NCBI GenBank assembly: GCA_907163375.1
Contig: CAJQUW010005215.1
Coordinates: forward strand, 40,468-104,467
From: Prostheceraeus crozeri
Lineage: Eukaryota > Platyhelminthes > Polycladida > Euryleptidae
Direction: 5' to 3'
Length of the DNA stretch: 64,000 bases
This document shows positions 34,421 to 46,900 of the stretch, in pieces. The notes below the pieces were generated by a model. It did no database searches. It was not told the DNA's origin and saw only the letters and a list, made by a program, of their open reading frames with translations. The translations under genes were made by a program, and so were the position numbers. Within the stretch, counting starts at the first letter, position 1, and each line of letters starts with the position of its first letter.

Positions 34421-36560
34421 TAGGCATACTATGCTTATAGCCTTAATTTAACTCTATTCAGACTCAATATCTACGGTCTCTCGTTGACAGGAAACTGTGT
34501 AATTATGGAATGTGGAATTGGTAGCTATGGGACAAGGGATGAGCCCCTGAAAAATCTAATTCTCGCCTAGCGCCCATAGTTGATACGAGGAAGGAAGTGT
34601 GGGGCATCATTTTTTCGCAAGAAGAAAGAATTCAGAATGTCAGTTTGAAGCTTGAATTATTTAAATCTTATATTTGCTGGTGCCATAAAAAATGGATTAT
34701 ATGAATTTAGAGAAGCGGAAACACATTTATAATTGTTTGTTATGTATGCTCAAATAATTTATAGGAAGTGTATAAGAAGACAACGGATGTGCATGTGTAT
34801 ACGACAGGTCCTATTTTTCAGGCTATGGTACATATTAAACATTACACGACCCGATGGAAGTAGATGTATGCCCATCACGAAGTGATGAAATGATCATTTA
34901 GCTATTAACCTTTGTGCTATCAGCTTGGAGGACATGCCAAATGAAAATTGGTTTGCAGTGCAGCATAAGAAATTAATCGCAATTGATTAAGTAATTGCAT
35001 GAAGAAGCAACAAACATATGGATTGATGATTCAAATGTATTTTTCATTGATTCATAAAGTTCTTTTTCTTACGAGACGAGATTGCTTATCTTCATTTAGA
35101 GATTCAGAATTAGTCAATCAGACACCGATGGCAAAGCGAAACACACTAAATCAACTTGCTAAACATGAATGCCTCGTTGCACGCACGTTTGCATATCCAT
35201 GATAATCAGCGATAATCACGTGATGTGCAATAGGAGAGACTCCAATTTTTGTCAGATAATTGCTAGACCACTACTGTACCACAACACATCGAATTTTAGA
35301 ACATAGATATGTTATTTCATCTTTTCTCATGAAAGTTTAAATAATTTTCAGTCACACCTTATAATATCTGTTAAATCGATAATATTTAAGATGATTAACG
35401 ATCAAAACATACATGTATTTTAGGGAAATTTTAAATTATATCACTAAGCTGGAAACAATTGGAAATAAACATGCGCATTTCTTTTCTTATGAAGACAGAA
35501 ATATAATGTAATGAATTATTATCAAGTTCGCAGAACATTTCGACTCATTCCAATACCGACGATTTTCAAGTTTGCATACATGAAAATCGCAAAAAGGTAG
35601 CTGGTTTTCTAATAACTCTGCTGATTGCTGACTTCATTTCTTTATCTTTCTTAACTGCTTCTGCACCATCAAATAAAGCAGATCGTTATCTATCGCAGCA
35701 ATATATTAAGCTTTTGATGCTGTTAGATAGTCAGGAGCGAGCTTAGAAAAAGACAATCCGTGTTCATTAATTAGGACCCACTAGACAGGGAGGCAGATAT
35801 TTTTGAAAATTCGAGTGACTGAGAGAAAATTTCGGGCATGTGCTACAATTGTACCAAAAAGCTCAACCTATTGCTAGAACCTATAAAAATCGCTGTATTA
35901 TACATGTAAGATAAATAAGATGGTGAATAATGAATGCACATTCGGCAACACTTTGATGGAAAATGCATATATATCAGTAGGCTGCATTAGTGAACCTTCT
36001 GTGGAATCAAACTTTGATGCAAAAGTACATGTATTTCAGGGACGTCGCCAAGATGTTTCGAAGAGAGGGCGGTCTTGGTGGTGAGGCTACATGTACACAG
36101 ACCATGAGTCATGACAAATGAACAATTTCCGTCATTTTCTTCCTGAGGTTTCTTACATCCAGACAAGCATTTGCAGAGACCGTTTCATTCTCCTGCTTCG
36201 TCGCACCTTTGCCCTAATGTCCTTTTATCACGCTTGCTTTGTAGACGGTCATCAGACGCTTGAGGTTTGTGATTCCGTGCCAAAAATGTGAGAGTTTGAC
36301 ATTCACAGTTGTATTCCGATACTCCAATATAATTGGATGTCAAAGCTCTTATCTCGAAACTTGTCGTCATTCCACGCCTCTAATGAGCTGTACTGTAAGC
36401 GGAACCAAAACACATGTTTTTTGATTGAAACTGTCATTATCTGTCGGTGGATTTTGCAGGGAAGCATAAAGCACGGGAGAGAATGAAGTATAAAACTGAC
36501 TTAGCACAGGAGAGAATGCACCCATGGCTAGTATATTACCATCAGCAGTGAAAGGGTTAA

Positions 36561-38850
36561 GAACTCATCACCATTGACTTTTTTTCGAAATTACAATAAA
36601 AACTGTGGTGCACTTTTTTGTCTATGCCAGCGTTGGTAGAATTTTGTTGGCATGATATCTTTTCTAAACCGTGTGTGGATGTCAGGGATGGTCACTGGAA
36701 TGGGGCTTGGGATTGGGCTGGGACGAGAACAATCCGAATATACATGTATATAATATATTAATGCACAGATAACAATGCGAATAACTATACGTATACATGA
36801 AAAACATTATTTAAGTGTATTTTGACACTTTGAATATTTTGGATCATCGTTTTAGGAAGCTTGTTAATCAAAATTGACAATTAAGCTTATCTAAATAAGA
36901 AATTCATCCAAAATGCTGAAGTTTTGAAGACTGCGGGTCAGTCTGTTGCGGTAGGTCGAGCAGAGGTCTCGCTGTTCGATCTAAAGAACATATTCCTAAT
37001 TGGCTCATCAATGGTGACGGTTCGGCGCCGCAGTGCCTCTGCCATAGCTTCTCATGTCATTGACTGTAAGTGCGATCGTAGATATCTTCGTGACAACTTT
37101 TCAATTGTCTTTCACGCTAGAAATGACAGGTTATTGCGCATTTCTGAAGCTTTGTATATTCGGTACTTCAAGCCACATTTGTGCAAGCAACGTGAGCAGC
37201 TAATTGGTATTCATCTACCGTGGTGAAGTCATCTCCTTTCTAGCATGCAGTTGTACTTCTCATTTGTCATCACTCATTTGCATTCTTTCTACCGGGTATG
37301 TTCTATTGAGAAGACCAGCGAAAGGCCTCCAGAGCAATAAAGATTATGAATTCGGCTGGATGCGCACTGCCATTTGTCTACAAGTTGTAAAATGGACGTA
37401 AATGTTTCATGCAAATAATAGTTCAAATACAAACTCAAATACATTATTAGTCTAGATCTGTTAGTGTCAGCAATCAGCAGAAAATGACAGATATCTGACT
37501 TATATGCCTATGACAGCGCATTCCAGTAGTATTGAAATGAGTAGTATAGTGTGCATAATTAATTGTCAATATGAAATGTTTGATTTATCTCTCCGTGCTT
37601 TGACCAACTCATTCACATAAATAAATGATTAATAATTTCACATCGATGGTTTGGTCTGGTTACTTGTTGTCAGGGGTGATCCTTATTGGGCTCCTGACCC
37701 TCACGAGCTGGTGCTTCTGACTGGACAGACACTCCTGTAACTGTCAATGTGTCCCTGAGACGCCTGTGTCAGCGCTAGTGAGCACGTCCATGATGATGTA
37801 GAGGATTGCTGACAGGTGCAAGCGAGTCGGGGAATGAAGAGCTTTATGGAGACCTTCACATAAGAGCAGCAATGTCCCTTGTCGGCTTAATGCAGTGTCG
37901 CTGTGTACCTGCATCCTTTGTAGCACATCAGGGTCTCCAACGGCCGTGCGGGGCTGCTGTTAGTTTGACGCTGGCTGGAGTGGGCCACATTGTTGCTGCT
38001 TGGAATGAATCAATTTCAATGAAATTGACTATCTGAGGTGCTCTTGCAACAGCAAGCACAATGAGACTTTCTCCCAATGCAATTGATCTTGCGACAAATG
38101 TCATTGACTTATAAAAACACCACGCTTTCGTACAGCGCATGCCTGGTCTCAAAAGATCGATTATATTCGTGTGCTACACGCAGGCATCATTCTTATGCTT
38201 AAAATCAGCTTTCCCAATGTTTTAATTTCGATCTAAACAAGCTCAGCCGTCATAGAAGTGATCCACTGCACCCTTCCTCATGTCTCAGACGATTACAGAA
38301 AAGCTCTGACTGATGGATTTGTAACTTTGTCAACATGAGCTCTGTAGAGTAAGTAGAGAGAATAGTGACTTAGACATTACTTCGATCAAATCGCTGCAGC
38401 AAAACGACAGACATCAAGAGGCGTGGAACTAAGCGAGGAACACTTCCGAGCTTGCAATTTTCTCTAATTTCAACATTGCTGCAAGCTGGTAGAAGTTTCT
38501 AATCAATTTACTCGACAAATCGTGCAGTTTTCATGTCGGACGGTTACAGAGATGGACAAACGATTGCAGAGGGAATATTGCCGTTCGAATACGTCCGTCC
38601 ATAAGTGGCAAGCAAGAAGACTGAAATAAGATAGTAACCAATGTAATGTACTTATTAAGTAGAGCATCTTCACTGTTGCATAAAACAATTCCAATGCGAG
38701 ATCCTGACACGCCCAACAGTTCAAATAATGAGAAGTAGATGCATATGATGGTCTATGCAGTTTATGATGGTACATAGCTTTTATTACACTATCTTAGACA
38801 ATAAAGTCCCGAAATTGAATGGTCGGATGAGGAAGAAAAAATGCTTCGGG
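36561..38850. other. Non-coding stretch
   Basis: No gene recognised. GC-richer patch at ~37650-38000. The last ~40 bases are the 3' flank shared with the first LRR-Ig gene. Confidence 0.5.
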
Positions 38851-39688
38851 TCAGTCCACATCACCATTTTGATGGACTGCAAAGTGAAATATCTGTGCTG
38901 TTGCTGTGCAATGTTTAAACCTCCAAACTCCAATACCAAAAGACACACTAATCATTACTGCTGCTATTCCGATGACGATTGGCATAATATGCGTTGCAGA
39001 TCTTTCGATCTGGAGGAATATGCTAGCGGTATCCTTTCCACGATCATTGACAGCACTGCAATTCCATTCTCCAGCATTAGTGTCCTTTGCATTCAGGATG
39101 ATCAGTTGATATTGAAATCTTGGTCCTGCTGTCTGGGAGATAAGGAACGACGTGGAGTCAGTTTTGATTCTGACTCCATCCTTCCACCAAGACAGTGCGC
39201 CAATGGGATCGCAGAAGACATGGCAGACAAGTGTGACATTGTCTCTAGCCTTTGCGGTGATACTTGAATCGTTGGCTGTGACTTCTGGAGCGCATTGAAA
39301 GTCTTCAGGTTTTAAAGTGATGATTGGTTTGTCTTTTAGGCGAAATGGCGAAGCACATATTGCATTATGTCTATAATCTACTTCATTTTCGATTCGCCAA
39401 GCAGTAAGCCAACGAATGCGACAGTCACAGTTCCATGGATTGTCAAAGCTGGTAAAACGCTTCAATTTCATGCTGTTCAGATCCTCCTCAATTCCTTCTG
39501 GAAGTGTCTTCAGGCTGTTGTTTGAAAGATAAAGCTTTTCTAATTTCTTTAAACCAGAAAATGAATGTTTGTGCAATTTCAAACCTCCAACTGTGTTGCT
39601 GAGGCCAAGCACTGAAAGTTTCCTCAAATTCTTCTTGAACCAATGATTCGGAATTGCTCCAGGAGGATTTCCGTCCAGGCGCAACACC
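38851..39688 (-). pseudogene. LRR-Ig receptor paralogue, 3' part, split by Polinton 2
   Basis: From 39688 downward: the end of the LRR array (NPPGAIPNHWFKKN, LKLHKHSFSGLKKLEKLYL), LRRCT (NPWNCDCRIRW), the Ig domain (CHVFCDPIGALSWWKDG, GEWNCSAVNDRG), a transmembrane helix (IVIGIAAVMISVSFGIGVW) and a tail ending NGDVD. It is very similar to the gene at 8946 and open over the whole segment. The reading continues past 39688 only into Polinton repeat sequence. The upstream exon portion lies at 56075-56191. As no stop or frameshift is present, the gene was probably intact until the insertion. Confidence 0.92.
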
Positions 39689-40325
39689 AGTAGTATATAG
39701 TGTGACATCCGGCGCGACGCTTCGCTTCGCTTGCGCCGGATGTCACACTTTTGCGGGTTTTTTTTCAAAAAATCAAAATTTCAAAAATTTAGGTAGACTT
39801 CAAATTTCACGTGGCCGAAGGCCGAAGGGGCGAAAATTTAGGTAGTGACAAATTTTCAAAAAAATCAAAATTTCAAAAATTTAGCCGGTCTCAAAATATT
39901 ACGTAATCTCAAAATTTGAGAATTACAATTTTCACCCTTAAAATCATGACCGTTCCAGGTAACAGAAAAAATCATAAAAGTTAAGAATCCCAAATTTGAG
40001 AATTACAATTTTTACCTTGAAAATCATGACCGTTCCAGGACACCGAAAATCATAAAAGTTGAGAATTTCAAATTCATGAATTTTATCTTTCTTTCATTTT
40101 TTCAAAATATATCATGTGACTGAAAATATTTCTTTAAAAATGGAAGAAAAAAAAGTGGATGAAACCGCAAGAATATATCCTTCGTTATCATATGAACGTA
40201 GTTCTACTTTAATGGACATTGAAAAAATGAATAAAGAAAAACACAAAGATAGAGTACGTTATATGAAAGATAAGGAATCTCAATTATTATTAAGATTAGA
40301 GCATTATAAAAAGTTAAGAAAGAGA
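39689..40325. repeat. Left terminal inverted repeat of Polinton 2
   Basis: A GC-rich hairpin-like end (CCGGCGCGACGCTTCGCTTC, then a GCGCCGGATGTCACAC return arm) is followed by AT-rich DNA with GCCGAAGGCCGAAGG and tandem units carrying the reverse of GTCCTGGAACGGTCAT (39946-39959, 40026-40041). It enters the membrane-protein gene. Confidence 0.9.
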
Positions 40326-40670
40326 TGGTGTAAAGTTAAGAATGTAACACAAGGAATTGGCATATTCTTAACAATAAGTTTAGGTGCTTTAACAATTGTT
40401 ATATCTTCAGGTGTTTTAGTAATTCCAGTAGTTGCTACAGCTTTAACAGGTACGGGTGTTTTTGCAACTTCATTTGTTACAATGTTAGATAAATCCTTAA
40501 TAACTAAGAAACGAAAATCATTAAAAACTAAGCATTTACATATTAAAGAAGTCTATGATAAACTACATTACTACTTTCAAAGAGTATGCGATGATAATGT
40601 TATTACGTTAGATGAGATTGAAAAATTGGATCAAATAGCTAATAAAGCTAATAAAACGCCATTTTATTAA
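40140..40670 (+). CDS. Two-helix membrane protein, copy 2
   Basis: 176 residues from the second ATG, chosen because it follows the TTTAAAAATG context used by the other genes and matches copy 1. Same plan: a basic helix (KEKHKDRVRYMKDKE), two hydrophobic helices (IGIFLTISLGALTIVISSGV; VIPVVATALTG) and an acidic C-terminal part (DDNVITLDEIEKL). Unknown function. The C-terminal end differs from copy 1. Confidence 0.7.
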   Translation: MEEKKVDETARIYPSLSYERSSTLMDIEKMNKEKHKDRVRYMKDKESQLLLRLEHYKKLRKRWCKVKNVTQGIGIFLTISLGALTIVISSGVLVIPVVATALTGTGVFATSFVTMLDKSLITKKRKSLKTKHLHIKEVYDKLHYYFQRVCDDNVITLDEIEKLDQIANKANKTPFY

Positions 40671-40874
40671 AGTCCGAAAAAGTTGATGATAAGAATAAAC
40701 AGGATGGCAAAATTTCTAGTGATGGTAAAATTTCTAATGAAGAAAATGACAAAATTTTTTTAGAAGAGCTAAAAACTTTAAGCGAAAATTAAAACAAAAC
40801 TTTATTAAACAAAACTTAAAACGAGAAAACTTTAAACGAAAAGATGTCAGACAACAAAGCAATAAAAAAATAAT

Positions 40875-41765
40875 TTGTTCAGTAAAATGTTTTTGCCGTA
40901 TTCCAATGTTACCACAAAATTCAAATATTATATTTTAAAAATGGATAAAATTAGAGCTGATAATTTGAAAAGAATTAAACAATTAGAAGAGTTAATAAAA
41001 CAAAGAAATATTATGAAAGAAAATCATCTTCAACATAGAATGATAAAAGCTGGTATTCAATCTGATATGTTTGAAAAAATGCAGCAAACTGAGCAAGTAA
41101 AAACTGATTTTGAAAAAACTATGAAACCATTTAAAACTCTTGAAAAAGAAAGTACAAATAATGATAAACAAATTGATATAACAGATCCAGAGCACAAAAC
41201 TATATTAGATGACTATGGATTACTAGAATCAAACATTAATAAGAAATTACCAAAATCTATGCAATTTGAACATTCTATTTCATTTATAGATGGAAAAACA
41301 ATACCTAGATTTTATCTCGGACAAAAAGAAATATTTCCACAACCTTTTCGAGGTTTAATTTTTTCACCAGATAAATCTCCTTTTAATTTAGATAGAAATT
41401 TTGTTGATCTTTTAAGAGGAGCAGATTTAGATAATTATGCTGTAGAAGATCTCATAAAATATAAAGCTATGTTAGATAGAGTTGGTGCAGTAAAATCTCT
41501 TAGACGTTATAAACAATTAGAAAATTTATTATCAACGGGAGTTAAAGTAGGAAAAGGTTTATCTGAAAAACAGAAAACAGAAACAACTGTATTCTTACCA
41601 GATGATCCACAAGAATTACTAAATAGATTAAATATTTTAATATATGCAATAAAAGGAGGACATAATTCTAATTTCAATGAAATTCATGCTATATTGAAAA
41701 GACTGTTAGAAAAGAAGATTCTAAATGAAGAGGATTATAAAAGTATAACGAACCGATGGTTCTAG
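40875..41765 (+). CDS. Conserved Polinton protein of unknown function, copy 2
   Basis: 296 residues. Basic helical N-terminus (~20-100), a middle with FIDGKTIPRFYLGQKEIFPQ and FRGLIFSPD, and a C-terminal domain with FLPDDPQELLNRLNIL and ILKRLLEKKILNEEDY. It lies between the membrane protein and the penton, as in Polinton 1. A double hairpin has been inserted at its extreme 3' end (41749-41780), changing the tail relative to copy 1. No catalytic motif seen. Confidence 0.75.
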   Translation: MFSKMFLPYSNVTTKFKYYILKMDKIRADNLKRIKQLEELIKQRNIMKENHLQHRMIKAGIQSDMFEKMQQTEQVKTDFEKTMKPFKTLEKESTNNDKQIDITDPEHKTILDDYGLLESNINKKLPKSMQFEHSISFIDGKTIPRFYLGQKEIFPQPFRGLIFSPDKSPFNLDRNFVDLLRGADLDNYAVEDLIKYKAMLDRVGAVKSLRRYKQLENLLSTGVKVGKGLSEKQKTETTVFLPDDPQELLNRLNILIYAIKGGHNSNFNEIHAILKRLLEKKILNEEDYKSITNRWF

Positions 41766-41780
41766 GGCTTCGCCCGTAGC
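41749..41780. repeat. Double-hairpin module
   Basis: GAACC-GAT-GGTTC is followed by GGGC-TTC-GCCC. Polinton 1 lacks it at the same place. Confidence 0.75.
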
Positions 41781-41903
41781 TGAAATATGTTGTTGTTTTT
41801 AATTTTTTATAAAAAAAATATTTCATAAAAAAATAGTTATTCAAAATTTTAACTAAAAATGTGTTCAGTAGATTAAGACAAAATTAATTATCATTTAGAA
41901 AAT

Positions 41904-42647
41904 TTGACAGAGATTTTGGGTTCATCAAAATTTAGTACGACGTTAAAAATTATAACAACTACTTCATCACACACTTGTAATTTAGAACCCATTCTACATT
42001 TGGAACAAAATAAAAATTATCAAATTGCATTGACTAGTTTCTCTACATTTAACACTATTCAAAATGTTATAAAAGATGTGAATGATCAATTTAGATATTC
42101 TACTGATAAAGGCAAAACATGGAAAATATTAACTTTTCTTCCTGGTTCTTACGAAGTTGAATCAATATCAAATGAAATTAAGAGACATTTAGGTATACCA
42201 TTTAAAGATAAGAAACAATTACATTTTGCAGTTGAACCGGCAGTCAATAAATTTTCTCTTACTTTAGACGAAAATCATCAAGTTGATTTTAATCATGATA
42301 GATCATTGTCAAAGCTACTAGGATTCAATAAACAAACCTATAGTCAAGGTTATCATTTAGGTGAGAAGATTCCAAAAATAACTGAAATAAATTCAATTGT
42401 TGTACATTATGACATTATTGAAGGAGGATATATAAATGGTAAATTGTCAAATTTAATATCCAGTTTTCCAGCTTTTACTGTACCCATTGGTTATAGATTA
42501 AATGTAATTCCGCAAACATTAATATATTTCCCTATTACAAGAAAAACTATTAACAACATTAACATGAGAATCACTGATGAAAAAGGAAAAGAAATAAATT
42601 TTGGAGGTGAAGAGATTATGATAGATCTTTTGGTTCGGGAGGTATAA
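41904..42647 (+). CDS. Penton/minor capsid protein, copy 2
   Basis: 247 residues. Beta-rich, with LEPILHLEQNKNYQIALTSF near the start, SLSKLLGFNKQTY in the middle and a conserved end (NVIPQTLIYFPITRKTIN; ITDEKGKEINFGGEEI). This matches the PX-type single jelly-roll protein taken as the Polinton penton. The true start may lie slightly upstream (~41859), where the TTTAAAAATG-like context occurs. Next gene downstream is the ATPase. Confidence 0.75.
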   Translation: MTEILGSSKFSTTLKIITTTSSHTCNLEPILHLEQNKNYQIALTSFSTFNTIQNVIKDVNDQFRYSTDKGKTWKILTFLPGSYEVESISNEIKRHLGIPFKDKKQLHFAVEPAVNKFSLTLDENHQVDFNHDRSLSKLLGFNKQTYSQGYHLGEKIPKITEINSIVVHYDIIEGGYINGKLSNLISSFPAFTVPIGYRLNVIPQTLIYFPITRKTINNINMRITDEKGKEINFGGEEIMIDLLVREV

Positions 42648-42733
42648 ACTCCTACGCGAAGCTAGAGAAGTTTAATTTTCTTCTTCTTCTTTAAAAATAA
42701 AAATAAAATAAAAATAAATTTTTTTATTAAAAA

Positions 42734-43501
42734 ATGAGTGAAGTACCCCCATTAAATAAAAAGAAACTGAAATTTAATCATCATCCAAATTTATCTAATA
42801 AAGTTTTGTCAGTTATTTGCGGAAGATCAGGATGTGGAAAAACATATCTATTATTTAAAATTTTAACGACTCCAAATTTTTTGGATTATAACAATCTTAT
42901 AATTTATACAACAACGGCAGAACAACCCGTCTATCAATTTTTAAAATATGGATTTGAAAATAATCTTTAAAAAACAGCAATTGCTTCATTATTCAAAGAA
43001 TATGAAAAATCTGAAGATGAAGAAGAAATAAGTTCGTGGTGTGAAGAAGCAGCAAAAAATAATCAGTTAGTTGAAACCAATAAAAATAAGCATATAAAGA
43101 TACAATTAATAGATGATAGTGGTAATATGCAAGATCCTAGTAAACTAGATAAAACAATGAAACATTGTGTAATTTTTGATGATTTTGTTAATGATAGAAA
43201 TCAGTCAGTTCAGAGAAATTATTTCACAAGAGGTAGACATAATAACTGTAGTGTATTTTATTTAACACAAAGTATGTATTCATTAGACGGAAGTGTTATT
43301 AGAAAGAATGCAAATATATTTATACTATTTGAAATAAATGCAAGAAACTTAAGTGATTTGTTAAGAGATTTATGTGTAAGAAATAAAGATGAATTTAAAC
43401 AATCGTGTAACAATGCTTGGTCAAAAGATTATGGATTTATCACAATTAATATTGATAACAAAATACATGATAGAGTTATCGAACAATTGTTCTCTGACTA
43501 G
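42734..43501 (+). pseudogene. FtsK/HerA-type genome-packaging ATPase, Polinton 2, broken
   Basis: The Walker A is complete (GRSGCGKTYLL, ~42825). The Walker B block KHCVIFDDF lies at ~43160 and RKNANIFILFE at ~43310. Pumps DNA into capsids in related viruses. Minor damage (about one break). Followed by hairpin modules. Confidence 0.88.
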
Positions 43502-43531
43502 GCTTCGCCTCGAGGGGCTTCGCCCCGACTG
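43499..43531. repeat. Hairpin pair after the ATPase gene
   Basis: AGGCTTCGCCT and GGGGCTTCGCCCC, perfect short hairpins. A decayed counterpart lies at ~24526-24546 in Polinton 1. Confidence 0.8.
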
Positions 43532-43622
43532 AAAGTCTATAGAAAATATTTTCGCGGAGTGATCGAACGGAGTGACCGAATAATTTTTTCTTATAAATTT
43601 TTGTTAATAAAAATAAAAAAAT

Positions 43623-43928
43623 ATGTTGAATGCTTACAAGATAGAGCATGTACCAGTTTCAAAAGATTATCGTCATCCTACAAATCCTGTAAATTCGAAG
43701 AAAGAAGTTAGATTTTATTATCATCATAAATACGTAGCGCTCGTTACAGATTATAAAACAAAACATGGTATTAAACCGTGTGTTAAAACAAAAGACTTTC
43801 CACTTTGTTTAAGAAGTTTCCGAGTATTTTTGGCGTATAATAATTTATGGTGGTTGGTTAAGAAAGAACATTTAACAACACATGAATTAGAAACATTACA
43901 TCAATTACATATTCCTGTATATATGTAA
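43623..43928 (+). CDS. Small conserved-looking protein of unknown function
   Basis: 101 residues, basic and aromatic (RFYYHHKYVALVTDYKTKHG, VFLAYNNLWWLVKKEH). Present only in Polinton 2, just upstream of the polymerase on the same strand. It belongs to the exchanged polymerase cassette. Could be a terminal-protein-like or accessory factor; nothing proves it. The start follows an AAAAAAAT run. Confidence 0.5.
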   Translation: MLNAYKIEHVPVSKDYRHPTNPVNSKKEVRFYYHHKYVALVTDYKTKHGIKPCVKTKDFPLCLRSFRVFLAYNNLWWLVKKEHLTTHELETLHQLHIPVYM

Positions 43929-43977
43929 AAACGGAACCGAGGTTCTATGTAAAAATTCATTTTTTCTTTTAAAAAAT

Positions 43978-46900
43978 ATGAATCGTGAAATGTCTCTCGG
44001 AAAAACGTCTAGGATTGATGAATTAATCAAGAAACAAACTACTGAGTCTGATACGCAAATTAAACATAGTAAACGTATTAAAAAACAGAAACGTACTAGG
44101 CGTAGTATTAGACGTAATACTAAAAAACAGAAAAGTGGAACAAAAGAAATATTAGAAACTCCTATTACTGATATCTTTTTTGATGATAGAATTAAGGATG
44201 AACTTGGTGATGATTTATGTAATTTATTTAATCCAAATGAAATTAAATATGAAAATTTATCTTTCATTAATGTAGTAAATGATATGCGGAAACTTTTAGC
44301 AAATGGTAAAATTATTAATTTACTTGGAAAAGTTGTTAAAGATCAGGAAAATGCAATTCAAAATTTTTACGTAACCTTCTATAATAAAAAATCATTTGAA
44401 ACATGGTTTTCGAATCTGGATGAGAAATCCGATGCTAACGAATGGATTTTTACAGGTAACATTAAATATGAAGATTTTGGAATGAAGTTAGTACAAAGAT
44501 CACATAGGGGGGCAGGGATTAATATGAAATATAGAATCAAAGAATATTTCGGTGAATATTGTTATATTCCTTCTGAAGATTTTTGTTTTATTAAATGTTA
44601 TAATGTTTTACGAGGTTTTAATGAAGAACAAGGAGAAATGATGAAAGAAATGTTTAATAATTTTTTATATAAAGAGAAAGCCACATCTAGAACAGGACTA
44701 ATGTCAAACTGCAAATTTTCTCAATTCAATAAATATTTTGGAGAATGTGTTCAATATTATAGTCCTGCCAATCGTCATTTAAATCCTAGAGGAATTGAAA
44801 CGTTTCATAATTATGTTTATTACAATTATTTTCACGCAGGTTCAACAATTGGTCACTATTGTTTAATTAATAAATCTCATAAATTAAAAGCTATTAGAGA
44901 AATTGAAAATAATTTCAAACCCATATATAAAACAGTTACTGATGAAAATCTAACAACGCGTCCATATAAAATCATAACAAAGAAAAAAATTGACTATGGT
45001 TCAACATATATTTGGGATCTCGAAACTTTTCCCGATCCTAACTGTTCAACAGCTCATCCTATTCCTTACGCTGTAGGAGCTATTAATTTTAATAAATTTA
45101 TATGTTGTTTACCGAAACAAAGATTGAAAGAATTAGAAACACGTTTGTTAAGTGATATGATTAAAATTAAACGATCAAAAGATGAAGATGAAATTAAAAA
45201 ACTTAAAAAACAGGTTAATGAGTATAATAATTTAACTGAATTAGAATTTAATGAACTTCAAAATTGTGTGAAAATATTTACGAGAACTGAGGATGATGAA
45301 TGTTCATTCGGGGGAAACCCAGAGGACGTATGTCCGATCCATCAATTTTTTAAAACTCTTGGAAAATTTAATTATTCTAGAATAACTTTAATAGCTCACA
45401 ATTCATCAGGTTTTGATTCCTATTTTCCGATAAAAGCTAATTTTAAACTATCTAAACCGCCTCTTAAAACTTCAAGAGGAATATTGACTGCTTCATTACA
45501 AAATCCTTATACAACTGAATGTGTTAGTAGATACATTCAAAAATCTTTTAGATTTAAAAACAATATGAAAAAAGATTCACTTTCAGGTAAATTAGCACTT
45601 CAAACTATTATAATGAAATGTAGTTATCAACATGTAAAAACAAGTCTTTCGAAATGGTGTGAGAATTTTAAAATTCCTACGAATGTGTGTAAATTAAATT
45701 ATGAAATTGGAGACATAACGAATGAAAATTATAAAGAAAAAGAAATTGAATGGAGACCATATTTAGTTAACGATATTCTTTCTTTAGCTTTTTGTATCTA
45801 CAAATATAATAATGTTATGCGAGATTTAGTTGGTGAAGATATAACTACTAATTTAACATCCTCTGCTTTAACATTTAACGGTTGGATGAAAAGCGTACAA
45901 AATGACAATATAAATATTCATTCTCATATAGATTTATGGGCTAGAAATTATATTAGAAAATCTGTTAAAGGTGGAAGAGTTTCAGCAAATATAAGAAAAT
46001 ACATATCGCCATTTTGTAACATCTTGTTACCAATATTAAAACAGTATTTACCTGGTCGCTGGGCTGGGGGGACTTTGTCCCTTGGTCGCTACGCTGGTGG
46101 GGCTTTGTGCCCTGGAAGTAATTTAATAGATTTAATGAAACAGCATCGAGATTTAGGAGATAAAACTGAAATTTGTAAGAAAATTTCAAATCAACTACTT
46201 GAACAAAAAAATGAATTTCTAATGGCTTTTGATGCAACATCTTTATATCCATCAGCTATGTATGATGAAAATTCAGAATACCCTAAAGCTGAATCAGCTA
46301 GAAAATTTCGTCAAGAAGAAGAGCGGGAAATAGTATATAAATTTAATACACAAACATTTAGACCTAAAACTGGAATATTCTCTGTTGTGTTTCAATATCC
46401 GAATGATATGTTTTTCCAACCAGTTCCTATAAAAGATAAAGTTAAAAATCAAAATAATAATTCTCATGTAAAAGTAATCAGGTTTAGAAATGGTATATGT
46501 TATGATGTATTAACTTCTGTAGACATACAAGAAATTGTTAGATGTGGGGGAAAAATCTTACATATTACTGATGGTATAATTTATGAAAAAAATTATCAAG
46601 TTTCACCATTTCGAAATTATATTGAAAAACTTTTTTATTTGAGAAAAAGATATAAAACAGAAGGAAATACTGTAGGTGATGAGTTAATTAAATTATTGAT
46701 GAATTCGCTATATGGCAAAACTGTGCAAAAAGATATAACCACAAGATCATTTATGGAATGATAATACATTGAGAAAAAATTTCACTCAAGAAGTAAAAGA
46801 TTATGAAAAATTAAATGATGAACAATATTTAGCGAAAGTAGAAATGGAAGATGATGAATTTCTCAAAACTAATATTGTAAAAGATGGGAAGACGTCATTC

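Larger units (their letters stand above)
32329..36556. mobile_element. Candidate piggyBac-type element defined by TTAA-flanked inverted ends
   Basis: The left end reads TTAA-CCCTTTCGCTGCTGA and the right end TCAGCAGTGAAAGGG-TTAA, an inverted pair of ~15 bases with one mismatch. TTAA target sites (32325-32328, 36557-36560) and CCCTTT termini are characteristic of piggyBac. A subterminal-like GCCTCAGCAGTGATGGGG lies at ~33704. No transposase is visible in the 4.2 kb, so it would be non-autonomous or decayed, and chance pairing of two solo ends is possible. Confidence 0.5.

Noticed and set aside
36924-37226. 100-residue plus-strand frame as a possible host exon
   Set aside because: No motif, and no splice structure that I can support.
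39689-39768. N-terminal extension of the LRR-Ig 3' fragment
   Set aside because: It is read from the Polinton 2 terminal repeat.
46021-46115. CRISPR-like or host-derived GC-rich repeat in the polymerase
   Set aside because: Only two units, in frame, with hairpin cores; better explained as a hairpin module. No spacers.
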